Made by a program: the position numbers and the translations under genes. Positions 1-10,801 of a DNA stretch of 64,000 nucleotides are shown one piece after another. This stretch comes from Cladorrhinum sp. PSN259 (taxonomy: Eukaryota; Ascomycota; Sordariomycetes; Sordariales; Podosporaceae): NCBI GenBank assembly GCA_033725935.1, contig MU867074.1, positions 186,001 through 250,000 on the forward strand, given 5' to 3'. The number at the start of each line of letters is the position of its first letter. Positions within the stretch are counted from its first letter, which is position 1. The notes under the pieces are model-generated. The model saw only the letters and a list, made by a program, of their open reading frames with translations. It was not told the DNA's origin and did no database searches.

Positions 1-2
1 TT

Positions 3-254
3 CTGCGTCGCTTGATCGAGGAGGAGAAGACGAACCCCTGGGACCCTTCGAAGCCTTACATGACTCCCTGGAAACCTCGGCCCTACATGGCCCCTTTCGC
101 TTTCATCCCTCGCTACCTCGAAGTCAACCACAAGATTTGCGCGGCAGTGTACTTGCGTCACCCCGTTGCGAGACCAGGCAAGTCGGAGGTTCCCACGCCG
201 TTCCCCTACGAGACATCACAGTTGGCATTCAACTGGTACTTGAGGAGAAGCTAA
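3..254 (+). CDS. NAM9: Mitochondrial small-subunit ribosomal protein uS4m (NAM9), 3' end only
   Basis: The frame is open from the left edge to a TAA at 252-254, giving the last 83 residues of a protein whose start lies outside the window. The segment holds TPWKPRPYMAPFAFIPRYLE followed by an AVYLRHPVARPG motif. It closely resembles the C-terminal tail of yeast Nam9 (TPWKPRPF, AVYLRDPVARPGQSEV), the mitochondrial member of the S4 family that binds small-subunit rRNA early in 37S assembly. The S4 RNA-binding domain itself would be upstream. The gene converges on the septin gene. The family call is firm; 5' structure and introns cannot be seen. Confidence 0.9.
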   Translation: MRRLIEEEKTNPWDPSKPYMTPWKPRPYMAPFAFIPRYLEVNHKICAAVYLRHPVARPGKSEVPTPFPYETSQLAFNWYLRRS

Positions 255-1796
255 AGCAAGAGCGAGCGGCCGTTGTAATATGCCGGAGTTCATAAGGAAA
301 GGGTGGGGATGAAAGTCTTGTAAACATTTCTAGCAAAGAGAGAAAGGGGGTATATTCCAAAAGAAGCCATAAACACATAAACCAAAATTGATGTGATATA
401 TTCTTGGCTGCCGGGGATGTGGGAAGAGAATCCACAACGTACATACTATATATCTCATGCCAGAAAGGGGGGACTCTAGTGGGAAACAAAGACAGAGCCA
501 TGTCGAAAAAAAAGTGTATTTCTAGATGTATAAAAACACATATACAGTTACTACTACTCTCTACACAGCAAAACATACCCAGTCTCAATGAATCCGGACG
601 GTCAAAGATATGGGAGCTAAGCTCTGGTTAGACATGTATATATGGCCGAGTTTCGAGCGGCATATAAAGTCTATCTTTTTGTAAAGTAATCCATACTAAC
701 AGCACTGCACCACATCAAGCAATCACAACAGCAGCAATAATCATTGTAAAAAAAAAAAAGAGATCCTTTTATTTCAGACAGACACAGACACGAAGCTAAG
801 CCACCGTCAAATAAAGAGCGCAAGAAAATAGACGAAACAAGAAAAGGCTGGTGTGCAGTAGGTGTGTGTTCGGTTGTTGACGAGTTCGACTAAATGAGAG
901 ATAGGAAATAAATACTAAAAAAGGTGCCGCGACAGCCGAAATGGTGGTTGGAAGGAGATGGTGATTTGTTGTTGCTTTGCCGGTTCTGAGCAAGCCCAAA
1001 GGAAAGTTGAAATAGACTCAGGGGATGGTTGGGGTATGATAGAGTGTAACAGATCGTGTCCTGTCGTTTTTCCCCTTCCACGCCGAAAATACTTAAGAAA
1101 ACGAGTGTAAGAAAGCAAAACCACCCTGACAAGCTCCCCTTTGTGCCCCCTCATAACCGGCCGTAAAATACAGATGGATATTTGGTCGTGTGTCTTCGTC
1201 CATGCATCCCTCCAAGTCTTGTCTCCGTGCAACCGCCACCAATCATGCCACTCTTGCCAATCTCTCAAACCCGCACCTCCTATTGCTACGAGGTCAGAGG
1301 TCTTTGAAACAGCCTGCGTGGATGATGCTGGGCAGATTGAGCCAAGTTTGTTGAAGAATACGAGTCGTTGAATACGAGACTGCGTCCTCGGCAGATCCAC
1401 TTGTGACGTGACCTTGTTGGTTTACCATAGACTTCAGTCCCGCGTTCCCTTGCGCCTGGTCCTAATAACCTCCCCTAGTCCGTCTCCAAAGCGGATGTGG
1501 TGATAATTCTGATGAGATCATGCTTGGATCATGGGGTATGAAATCTCAAAGTCCCTCCCAGCCAAATATATCTGAGTAATTTTCAAGAACGGCGCACCAG
1601 ACAGTGGAGAAAACAACTGCCCTTCGAAACTTTTCCTCGGCCACCTTCCGACCATCTTGCCCGTAGTATTAGGAGGTTTTGATTAAAAGGCGAGACAAAT
1701 GAAAACTGAAGAAGTGAAAAAGAGAGGCGGCGAGCTGGTATTGTTCGGACATCATGAGACAGGTCGTGGAAGAGTTGAAGGCAAGAAGCCGCCCCT
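255..1796. other. Convergent intergenic region between NAM9 and the septin gene
   Basis: These 1.5 kb hold the 3' flanks of two convergent genes. Only short, mutually overlapping frames occur; the longest is a 161-codon minus-strand frame at 915-1400. None shows recognisable protein motifs or paired splice sites. An A-run lies at about 747-758. I see no RNA gene. Confidence 0.6.
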
Positions 1797-3275
1797 TTAT
1801 CGGAGCGAGAACCCCTTCCTCTTCGGCTCCTTTTCGAGGGGTCGCCCACTCTCCACTCTCGCCTTCTTCTCTTCGAGCTCGAGTCGTTGCCTCTCTAGTT
1901 GCTCCTTCATCTCGCGGTGACGGGCATACAGCTCCTCCTCGCTCTGCTTCAACTTGGACTCCTTCTCGGCGACCTTCTGTTGGAAAACCATCTTCATTTC
2001 GGCTTCCATCTTGGCGAGCTTCTGTTCGTGCAGGGCACGCTCCTCCTCCTGCTTGACGGCAGGGTTTACCTCCTTGAAAACGCTCGGGTCTTGTGACACG
2101 CCCATAGCGATCAACTTGTCCGTGCGGTAGTTCTCGTAGAGGGCGTTGTTGGTATTCTCCTTGAGCTCCTCCATGTGGGTGCGGATAAGCATCTGGCGAA
2201 GCTTGACGAAATCGCAGTGCTCTTCGTTGTCGACCTCGATGACACCCCAGGGGTAGGCACGACCACGGACCTTGCGCCCATCGACGTTGGTGACCTCAGT
2301 GTTGGCACCAACAACAGCAAAGGGAACCTTGGACATGATCTCGTTGTTTTCGGCAATGGTCTCCTCATCGTCAAGCTCATAGCGGGGACCCTCGAAGATC
2401 CGGATCTTGTGGTACTTGATATCGGCGAGAATCTAGGTACACACATGTCAATACAATGTTCCTGGATGCCTTGGAAGGAATTAAACTCACTCTGGCCTTG
2501 AAAGCAGCAACCTCCTCATCAGTGAGGGTGTCGGCCTTGGCAATAACGGGAATCAAGTTGACCTTGGTGTGGAGGCGCTTCATGACCTCAATATCCAAAG
2601 GCTTGAGGGAGTGGCCAGTGGGCTGGATGAAAAAGACGCAGGCATGGATGCGGTTGTCAACGATGTTCATGCGGTTGACCTTGTTCTCGGCATCGAGGTA
2701 AGCATCAAAGCGCTGCTCAATGTTGTCAACAATGGGCCTCCAGGACTCGTCATTGTTGACAAAGTCACCAAAACCGGGAGTGTCGACGACGGTAAGTCGG
2801 AGACGCACGCCCGCCTCCTCGATATCCGCGCTGATAGACTGGATAGTGACGGTCTTGGGAAGAATGTCGAGGCTGGGTCCCTTGCGCTCCTTTGGTGGGT
2901 AAAGGGACGTGTTGAACAGCGTGTTGACAAGGGTAGACTTTCCTAGACCCGATTCACCTGAAAAGCGAACAATTAGTGCCGAACGTATCTGAGATACAAT
3001 TATAACATACCAACAACCATGACGTTGAAGTTAAAACCCTTGCGAACACTCTTGCGGTGCCATTGATTGGGGAGGTTGGCAAAACCGACATAGCCAGTAA
3101 GCTTGCGGCGAACGATGTTGCGGTCGTCATTCATAGCTGGGGGAGCTGCCGGCAGAAAGTCAGATGGGCCTTCTATCGAGTCGGAGCCAGGTGACGAGGA
3201 GTGTCCAGGAATAGGGGACGGCCTGCTTGGGGGAGGGGGGCTGGTAGGAATACCCATTGAAGCTGTTTCAAACAT
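1797..3275 (-). CDS. CDC3: Septin, CDC3 class
   Basis: Core exons on the minus strand are 3275-3011, 2957-2491 and 2432-1797, with introns 3010-2958 (GTATGT...CAG) and 2490-2433 (GTGAGT...TAG). The core product is about 455 residues. Visible elements are a polybasic region before the GTPase domain (YVGFANLPNQWHRKSVRKGF), P-loop GESGLGKS split by the first intron, switch II DTPGFGDF, G4-like AKAD, the septin unique element with WGVIEVDN, and a C-terminal coiled coil (about 90 residues, Glu/Lys-rich). The motifs RRKLTGYVGFANLP and KQEEERALHEQKLAKMEAEM match yeast Cdc3 rather than Cdc10, 11 or 12. Septins polymerise into heteromeric filaments at septation sites and hyphal tips. The start is uncertain: candidates are ATG 3275, ATG 3257, or an upstream exon (see 3365-3707). 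Confidence 0.92.
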
Positions 3276-3364
3276 CAGTTAGCCTCGTGTACTTGACAGA
3301 AATGCAGCTGGTTGAATTATAAGAATAATGGCAAGTCCGGATGACGGGGTTTGTGGGGCCTGAC

Positions 3365-3707
3365 TGTCAACAAAAGGCCTTCTTCGTGGGTGTTTGTGGA
3401 CCGTCAGCGGGTCGTTGGGCTTTGGGTACAGCTCGTCGTAGGACATTGGCTTAGCGATTGGCAGTCTTGGAGGTTCCTCGATATCCAGCATACTCCTATA
3501 GTGACGGATTGTGGCCATGTTGATGTTCTCCTTGTTGTCGCCGCCCATTGGAAGGCTGCTGGTCCTCACACCAGGAACTGGAGGAGACGAGGCGCCATCC
3601 CCCGAGGAAGCGCCATCGTTGGTGTCCAGACTGACCATGCTCTTCTCAAACTGCACGCTCTTGGTACGACCCTTGGTAGCGTTATGAACCATGGTGGCAA
3701 AGTGCAT
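3365..3707 (-). CDS. Possible upstream exon of the septin gene
   Basis: A minus-strand frame upstream of the septin core looks coding. It contains segments such as DIEEPPRLPIAKPMSYDELY and a basic HKHPRRRPF stretch. A weak donor (GTCAGG at 3364) and an acceptor (AACAG at 3265-3263, preceded by a good GCTAAC branch site) would join it in frame to the septin just before its Met at 3257. The product would then be 565 residues, starting at ATG 3707. Against this, the donor is non-consensus and the core already has two usable ATGs. Yeast Cdc3 also has a long N-terminal extension of low conservation. It may instead be transcribed leader. Confidence 0.35.
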
Positions 3708-6441
3708 CTCGGCGAGTATGCGGTGTTTATTTGAATGGGTAAGATGAATGTCTTCCAAAAAAGGATCCCAAGAAACGGTAGATGGCAGAGAACGAAAACG
3801 AGAACGAGCGGCGTCCGATGGATGAGTTGTGAAATGCTTGAGGGAGAGGAGAGAAGAGCGGGAAGAGGACCGGGACGAAGGACGAGAAGCAGGACATCGT
3901 GCGTGGCCATGATCGAGCATTGGAAAGGTGCGATGTGGTCGGGTTCCCGCGGTGGTGTTTCCTGTAGTTTGCTCCCCCAAACACGGACACTTGCTGCAAC
4001 GAACAAAAAAAGCAAGAGCTTACCCATTGCGAAAGGCACCAAGGTGGTTGATCAAATGTTATGTCGTGGACGGAAAAGGAAGGGAAGTTACGAAGTCTGA
4101 AAAAGCAGAAAGGACGTTAGCAAGCCCGGTCGTTGCTCATTGACTTTTTTTGTGTTTTGTGAAGGTTTATGTGCACCCAACCCAATGGAACAGAGCAAGC
4201 AGCAACTGGAGCCGGCAACCCTGGGAGCCTTCCGACTCGATCGGCACTCGAGGGGGCTGCGAGGTAGTATGCCCGGGGACACAGGTGACCAAGAAGCAGG
4301 AAACCCAAAAGACACAAGGACAATGTTGTTGGGTTTGAACTCGAATTTGGGTTTTCGGATTGGAGTTGGGTGAGATTTGAGCGATGGGCTGTGTGGTTGG
4401 TCTCCGTATACGTACCGGGAACTAGACTTAGATAACGACGAGTCGCGTGTCAAGTATGTCAATGGCGCTGCAGAGCTGCAGGTTGCTAATGTAGGCAGAG
4501 TGGGTGTGAATGGAATCGTCAGATAAAAAAAGGTAACGCTGGATCGCGTAGGAATATGGGCGGGAAAAAGAGTGTTTGAAAAGTACGAAATGTCGATGAA
4601 GAAAGGATGCGAGGTGGCCGAGTGGTCGCGGTCGTCGAGGGACAGGAAGGACTGGAAGGGGAAAAAAATTAGGGTGCGACAAACGAGGGTGACTTTGAGA
4701 GGGAGATTTCCCTTCCAATCTCAGGCTGGTGCTGCCGGCGACTGGCGCTGGGGAACAAAAGGGGTTGATGCGCTGGGACGGGGCGTGTGGTTGAGTGCAG
4801 GGGGAATTGCTAAAGGATGGAATTAGTTGCCGGGGTCCGGGATGTTTCGAGCTTGTGATTCGCTGACTGGCTGCCAATGGCTTTCTCCTCCCCAGACCAG
4901 AGAAGAAGAAATATTAAACCCCGGCCTCTTGTAGATGAGAACTGGTGATGATCCGGAGCTGTGCAAAGCAGAGAAAAGAGGTTTGTTAGGATTACAGAGT
5001 GAATCGATACAGATTATCGAACCGCAGAGAGAGTCATCATTCCAGCCACAAAATCATCGACTGCATCATTGAATGTGTTACCTCAGGGACTTAAAATTTA
5101 AACAGATGGAACACAGTTGACGGAACTTGGGAGGGACCCCAGCTTTTGAGGGTGCACTCCACTCAAACTTCACATTGCCGGCATCATCATTCAGACGGAA
5201 TCCTGGTGGTCTCCCAAATCTTGAACATTACGATAACAGAAGGCCTCGTAAAGCTGCATATCCGTCTCGACAATGACTGTATGCATTGTGTACCTGTGTG
5301 CTCCCCAGAGATAAGTAGGGATCTTGAGAGAAAAAAACAGCAAGATTGTCTGGTCTGCGCCCCTCTTCTGCAGATATGGCCAGGGCCGAAGCCGTTTCAA
5401 CGTTTTATATCGTATTCCCATGGGAAACAATGTTTCTATCCGTGTTCAAATGTTTGCTTTTCCTCTGATCTCGCAAGAAAAGTTAATTTATTCTGCAGAA
5501 AAGAGCTGCAAGCGGCGGGAAGACAAGCGGGCTGGTGCGCAACCATCGTTTCGGCACGAGAAATTGCCCAAGATGCATGGAAATGAAGCACCCCAACGTG
5601 ACTCTGTTAATTAACCCCCCGGCATCCAAAGCTTGGCAACTGATGTTCAATTTTTTGTTTTTAAAAAAATGAGAGGTTCCTGGGTTTCTGTCGTGCATCC
5701 ATCCCGTGTCACGGACTCCCTCCTCATCACGACGGACTTCTTTCTGCAAGTTCGTGGCATCTGCGCATTGGTCTCCCAAGTCTCCTATTTGACCTGTAGG
5801 AGCGACGGCGTCGGCCTCTCCCCCACTCATCGTCAACTTACCCCTCTCTGGAACTCAACCCCTCAACCCAAACTTGTAGAATTGTCCGGGACACATGAAT
5901 TGAGGATTTGCCGGGCCACTCATGAGACTCCCGGTCCCAACCTCAGACATTGTTCTTCGGCGTTTTGATCGTTGGAATCTGTAGCTTTGTATCACCTAAC
6001 AACGACGTCCTTTCATTTCTATTCGACGCTAGTCCCGCAACAGACAGGTTGAGGATATCCCAGCTTTCGGGTTCTGGTGATTCTGGTGGTTCTTGTCAAA
6101 TCTTTTGCTGGGAGTTGGGATTTCCTTGGTCTAGAATAGATTTTGGACCCCTGCGCTAAAAATGGAGCTTGGGCCACACCCACCTCAAAGTACCGATGAT
6201 GTAACAAACGACAGACCCGGGTCTTTTTCGACTGGAATATTCCAAGAATTTATATCCCGTATATCAATTGCACTCTGAAAACGGCTCGCCTCGGCTCGGT
6301 TGACGAGGTTATTTGACGCCGCTCACACCATCTCAAATAATGCAAAAGTTGAGCAAGCGCTCAACGATCCAAATCATGCTCGAATACCGATAAGCCCATG
6401 TCGATCACGATAACAGACCATTGATTAAGCACCAAGACATA
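3708..6441. other. Divergent intergenic region, septin and phospholipase promoters
   Basis: About 2.7 kb lie between the septin 5' end and the phospholipase start. Frames of up to 149 codons exist on both strands (for example 4428-4877 minus, 5146-5586 plus), but they overlap each other and carry no recognisable motif. I interpret the region as promoter and leader sequence. Long leaders and further non-coding septin exons are possible. Confidence 0.55.
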
Positions 6442-9060
6442 ATGATCAGATCACAGACGGCAGCAATGCGCAAAGCGGGGGTGCGCGCTGCGACTGTTGA
6501 AAGAAGGCCACAAGCCGCCATTACGAGTTCGAGGTTACCCCTCCTTCGACCAACTCCCCGCCATGGCCTGAGCTCTCTGCCGCCGCGGGAGAAACAAACC
6601 TCAAAAGTAGGCATATCCAGGGTAGCTTATGGCCTTGTTGCCAGCGCATTGTTTGCCTCCTCGCTATATCAGACTGATGGTCTGCAGAGCAGGCATTTTA
6701 GGTCAACCTTAGTCCCAGAACAGAGAAATACAAAGCCGGTTGTCCAGCCAGATCTCAAGCCAAAGGATGATGGGGCAGATGCCAATTCCGACAATGCAAA
6801 ACCGAAATCCGATGCCGATAGCAATTCAGAAGAGAACGGTGGTTGGATCAAGTTTATCACCTCCTTCGAGGGTATCTCCTTGCCAGAGCTGCCAGAGTTG
6901 CCAGAGGTCGATAATTTATCTGACAAAGTGGTGGACTTGATACTGCCTGAATGGACCAAGGCTGTTCCTGGATTCATTCGAAAGCTACAACGTGAGCTTG
7001 ACATGGCACCAGAGTCACTAGCTGCTGAAATTTGGAGAGAAGCACACGATCGATATACCCACCCGGAAATCAAGTGGGAGGCCAAAGTGCGCGTGTCGAA
7101 TGATCTCTGCGAAGAGGAAAAGACCTTTTTGGAGCGCCGAAAGTTATTCACCGCACCTGCTCTCGCCAAATATCTCGGGATGAAGGAGGAAGACATCAAT
7201 CCAGATGATGTCCCAACAATCGCTATGTGCGGTTCGGGCGGTGGTTTGAGAGCTTTGGTCGCTGGAACAGGGTCTTTCTTGGCCACGACAGAGGACGGGC
7301 TGTTCGACTGTGTCACGTACGCCGCTGGTGTTAGCGGGAGCTGTTGGCTCCAATCCCTCTTTTACTCCTCAGTTACCGGAAATAACTACAAACGTGGTAT
7401 AGATCACCTCAAGGCCAGACTTGGAACACATATTGCCTATCCACCTGTGGCATTTGCGTCCTTGATATCTGCCCCGACCAACAAATACCTCCTGAGTAGC
7501 ATAGTCGAGAAGTACAAGGGGGACCCGAACGCGGACTTTAGTCTGGTCGACGTTTACGGCGTGCTTTTGGCAGCCAGGCTGCTCGTTCCGAAGGGAGAGT
7601 TGGGGGTCAATGAGAAGGATTTCAAGTTATCCAACCAAAGAGAATATATCCGGTATGGACAAAACCCAATGCCTATCTACACGGCGGTTCGACATGAAAT
7701 TCCAGAGATGGAGGTATCCCAAGCGCCTGTTTCAGAGGAAGCCAAGGACCGTGCGAAAAGGGAAGCTTGGTTTCAATGGTTTGAAATCAGCCCGTTTGAG
7801 TTCTTCTGTGAGGAATTCTCAGCAGGTATTCCTACCTGGGCGATGGGTCGCAAATTCAGAAACGGCAAGGACATTCCTGATGAGTCAGGGCTTCGTCTGC
7901 CCGAAATTCGAATGCCCCTTTTGCTCGGTATCTGGGGTAGTGCCTTCTGTGCGACCCTTTCCCACTACTATCGCGAGATTAGGCCACTCGTCAGGAGCAT
8001 CACGGGCTTCTCATCCATCGACGATCTAATTTGGGGCATGAACCCAGATCTTAGCAAGGTTCACCCCCTTGAGCCAGCGGCGATCCCCAATTTCACCCAC
8101 GGCATGCATGGCAAACTTCCCAGAACAGTCCCTCCTAACCTCTATGACAACGAATACATCCAACTAATGGACGCCGGCATGTCCAATAACCTTCCAATTT
8201 ACCCGCTCCTCCGTCCAGGAAGGGACGTAGATGTCATCATCTCGTTCGACGCATCAGCTGACATTAAGACTGAAAACTGGCTGTCAGTAGTAGAAGGTTA
8301 CGCTAAGCAGAGAAATATCAAGGGATGGCCGCTGGGAATTGGTTGGCCGAGTTCTAAAGCATCGGTTGCATCAACCGCCGCCCAACTTGAGAAAGCAGAG
8401 AATCAGACAGCTGAAGAGTCGGAAGAGAATATTACCTCGGCGAAAATCGACCAAGCTGCCCGCAGAATCGAAGCTGGCAACAATACCCCCGATCCTAGTT
8501 CTGCCGATGGCAACGAGACCAATACCCCTTTATCACCCCCTCCTACTACTTCCCCAGATCAACCAGCCGAGGCAGCAGGTGAATTGGGGTACTGCACAGT
8601 CTGGGTGGGAACCACGACCCAGCGAACTACTCCGGATCCCCCTCCACCCACTTCGCCTCTGACCGACGATGATAACTTTCGGCTTATGGAACCGGAGGCA
8701 GGTATTGCGGTGATTTACTTGCCGTTCCTTGCCAACGAAAAGGCTGTTCCGGGGGTTGATCCAGCCAAGAGTGATTATATGTCCACATGGAATTTTGTGT
8801 ACACGCCGAATCAGATCGATGACGTCGTTAAGTTGGCGAGGGCGAATTACTCGGAGGGGAGGGAACAGATTCGCAGGACGGTTAGGGCTGTGTATGAGCG
8901 GAAGAAAAAGAGAAGGATGGAGCGGGAGAAGAAGGAGAGGGAAGAAAAATGGAGGCGGTTTGTGAGACGAGGTATCTGGGGTTTGGATGGAGAGGGAAAT
9001 GGGAATGGCGGGAAAAGAGGAAAAGGCGATGAGGGGAGTTGGGGTGATCATTTCAGCTGA
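6442..9060 (+). CDS. Cytosolic-type (group IV-like) phospholipase A2, PlaA-like
   Basis: Single exon, 872 residues from the first ATG of the frame; there is no ATG further upstream. The catalytic domain has the cPLA2/PLA2_B signatures: glycine-rich oxyanion loop CGSGGGLRAL (about residue 262), nucleophile elbow GVSGS with Ser298, and the Asp of DAGMSNNLP (Asp577), forming a Ser-Asp dyad. There is no C2 domain. Residues 1-45 are rich in Arg and Ala and nearly free of acidic residues, followed by a hydrophobic stretch (VAYGLVASALFASSLY), which suggests a mitochondrial presequence or membrane anchor. Aspergillus PlaA of this family is known at mitochondria. An acidic, Pro/Thr-rich linker of about 90 residues (8380-8650) interrupts the catalytic domain, and the C-terminus is a Lys/Arg/Glu-rich helix. 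It would release fatty acids from membrane phospholipids. Confidence 0.88.
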   Translation: MIRSQTAAMRKAGVRAATVERRPQAAITSSRLPLLRPTPRHGLSSLPPREKQTSKVGISRVAYGLVASALFASSLYQTDGLQSRHFRSTLVPEQRNTKPVVQPDLKPKDDGADANSDNAKPKSDADSNSEENGGWIKFITSFEGISLPELPELPEVDNLSDKVVDLILPEWTKAVPGFIRKLQRELDMAPESLAAEIWREAHDRYTHPEIKWEAKVRVSNDLCEEEKTFLERRKLFTAPALAKYLGMKEEDINPDDVPTIAMCGSGGGLRALVAGTGSFLATTEDGLFDCVTYAAGVSGSCWLQSLFYSSVTGNNYKRGIDHLKARLGTHIAYPPVAFASLISAPTNKYLLSSIVEKYKGDPNADFSLVDVYGVLLAARLLVPKGELGVNEKDFKLSNQREYIRYGQNPMPIYTAVRHEIPEMEVSQAPVSEEAKDRAKREAWFQWFEISPFEFFCEEFSAGIPTWAMGRKFRNGKDIPDESGLRLPEIRMPLLLGIWGSAFCATLSHYYREIRPLVRSITGFSSIDDLIWGMNPDLSKVHPLEPAAIPNFTHGMHGKLPRTVPPNLYDNEYIQLMDAGMSNNLPIYPLLRPGRDVDVIISFDASADIKTENWLSVVEGYAKQRNIKGWPLGIGWPSSKASVASTAAQLEKAENQTAEESEENITSAKIDQAARRIEAGNNTPDPSSADGNETNTPLSPPPTTSPDQPAEAAGELGYCTVWVGTTTQRTTPDPPPPTSPLTDDDNFRLMEPEAGIAVIYLPFLANEKAVPGVDPAKSDYMSTWNFVYTPNQIDDVVKLARANYSEGREQIRRTVRAVYERKKKRRMEREKKEREEKWRRFVRRGIWGLDGEGNGNGGKRGKGDEGSWGDHFS

Positions 9061-9770
9061 AAATGAAAACCAGGAGTAGGTGGTAATGGGTTTGGTATTT
9101 GTTGAGTTTGATACCCCTGGTTATGGAAGGGTAAAGGAGAATTGAATGGAGGTTACGTTTCGTATGTTTGAGGATAAAGATAGACTAAAAAAAAAAATAC
9201 GATGTCGACTCCAATTCAGATTCTCCCTGCCTTTTTCAGATCAATCTCAAATTACGACGTGTGCATCTAAATGTTGTTCTTTGCAGAGACCGAATATTTT
9301 TCGAGACAACCCTCTATCATTGGTGGGCATGATCTTGCCAAAAAAAATTATAATAATAAAAAAGGAGGAAATTATACATACCATATTCGCCTTCCCAAAT
9401 GTACTTTGTATCAGGAGCAAAGTCTAGATATCAGAAAAAGGTAAAACGTTGACTAGGTGGTGAATAACACAAAGCATCTTGCTCCTTAAGTTCCTTGAAC
9501 CAGCAGCTATTTTCATTCTCAATCACATGTTCCATTAACCTGGCTGTTAGTAGTTGGGTGTCTCTCAAGTACCCAGTTGAGCAACATAATCTCTGGGTTA
9601 GTTGATACAGCGCAGTCAGGAAGCATACGCAGCTCTCCAAACGGACCAAATGACGCTCTGGACGAAAGGTAAAGGACTAGGCTGCTGACCAGCAACGACT
9701 GAACAAGAAAATAAACCCCAACAAAACCAGTTGAATTCATGTACAATACATCAAGACCTGCCCGGACTGC
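9061..9770. other. Convergent intergenic region
   Basis: This holds the 3' flanks of the phospholipase and the small complex I gene. It has AT-rich runs (A-run near 9187-9195; AAAAAAATTATAATAATAAA at about 9342-9361) suited to polyadenylation. Only short frames occur, none recognisable. Confidence 0.55.
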
Positions 9771-10249
9771 TTATGATGATGCGGACTTTGCTGCCTTCTC
9801 CTTCTCGGCCTTCTCGTGCTCGATGATTTGCTTGCTCCAACTAAAAGGCTGCTGTCAGAAACGCTGGGTTGCGCAATTTGTCCCGAAGAAAGGAAGCTTA
9901 CTATCTGCTTGGGTAGAAACGACCAGGTTCGGGCATCTTGTGTCTGAATTCCCTCTCGGCACTCAACTTCCAAACAAGAGCTGTGATACCGAAGACAAAT
10001 ACGCCGATGACGGCCGTGTTGGCCTTCCAGTTGGCCGGCTGGGCATACCAACCACCAGCTGGCGACCAGACGTGCTTGGGATAGCTGTGTCGTGGAGTTA
10101 GGATCGGGCAAAAGAAAGCATCATCATCGAGGGGTATCGTGGAGAGAGACTCACGGGACTCTGGGACCGCCGCCCTACAAAAACACCTTACGTCAGTATT
10201 TTGAGAGCCATGACAATTGAGGATTTGAGCAGCAAGATAAACATACCAT
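9771..10249 (-). CDS. Probable mitochondrial complex I accessory subunit (6.6 kDa-type), 91 residues
   Basis: Four coding pieces were assembled: 10249-10247 (the ATG alone), 10174-10155, 10084-9902 and 9840-9771. The introns are 10246-10175 (GTATGT...TAG), 10154-10085 (GTGAGT...CAG) and 9901-9841 (GTAAGC...TAG). The sum is 276 nt. The product begins MGGGPRVPYPKHVW, continues through SPAGGWYAQPANWKANTA, has one membrane span (VIGVFVFGITALVW), and ends in a charged helix rich in Glu/Lys. The KHVWSPAGGWY-QPANW pattern is one I associate with the small single-span NADH:ubiquinone oxidoreductase accessory subunit of Pezizomycotina. That family call comes from memory rather than a search. The exon joins are well supported; the function is moderate. 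Confidence 0.65.
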
Positions 10250-10801
10250 TGCGAATGGCTGCGTGCGGGGATGTGTGGGAAATTTGGAGGTGAGTTGTTG
10301 AAGTTGTCGTCGCCGGTGGTGAGGTCGTCGCGCAGCGTTAGACCAATCAATTGCTTGGGAAAAGGCTGAATGGTTATTCAGTCAGTGGTGCACCTCTCTC
10401 TGTCCCGCGCTGGGCCAAGAGCAGTTGAGTGAGCACTGAGCAACTGGGAGCTCAGGCCAAGCCAAGCCTGGGGTTCCAAGTGTGGGGCAACCATCGTTGT
10501 CGCTGTGTATTATGTCAGCAGCCACTGTTCGATTTGATCGAGTGATCCCTGCAATTGGCACCCGGCTCTGGGCTGGCTGCAGCTTCACATTGGCGAACAT
10601 TTTTTCCTTTCACGGCGATCTGGGGAAAAAAAGAAGTCCACCACACCCACCCGACGTCAACACCACCACAACCACCACCTCAACCACACCGACTGCGACT
10701 ACCCGGCCGCCGTCGACATAGGGCTCGGCCGTTCTGGAGGAGGAGGAGAAAAAAAATTGGGAAAAAAAACTCAGAGAAGATCAAACTATTAGCCAGCGCC
10801 C
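10250..10801. promoter_or_regulatory. Shared promoter region of two divergent mitochondrial-protein genes
   Basis: About 550 bp separate the start codons of the complex I subunit (minus) and MRPL3 (plus), so both promoters must lie here. CT/CA-rich tracts (CACCACCACAACCACCACC near 10660-10680) and GC-rich blocks are visible. No TATA box is clear. Confidence 0.5.

Noticed and set aside
915..1400. 161-codon minus-strand frame between NAM9 and the septin
   Set aside because: No recognisable motif, biased toward random-looking residues, and overlapped by frames on both strands.
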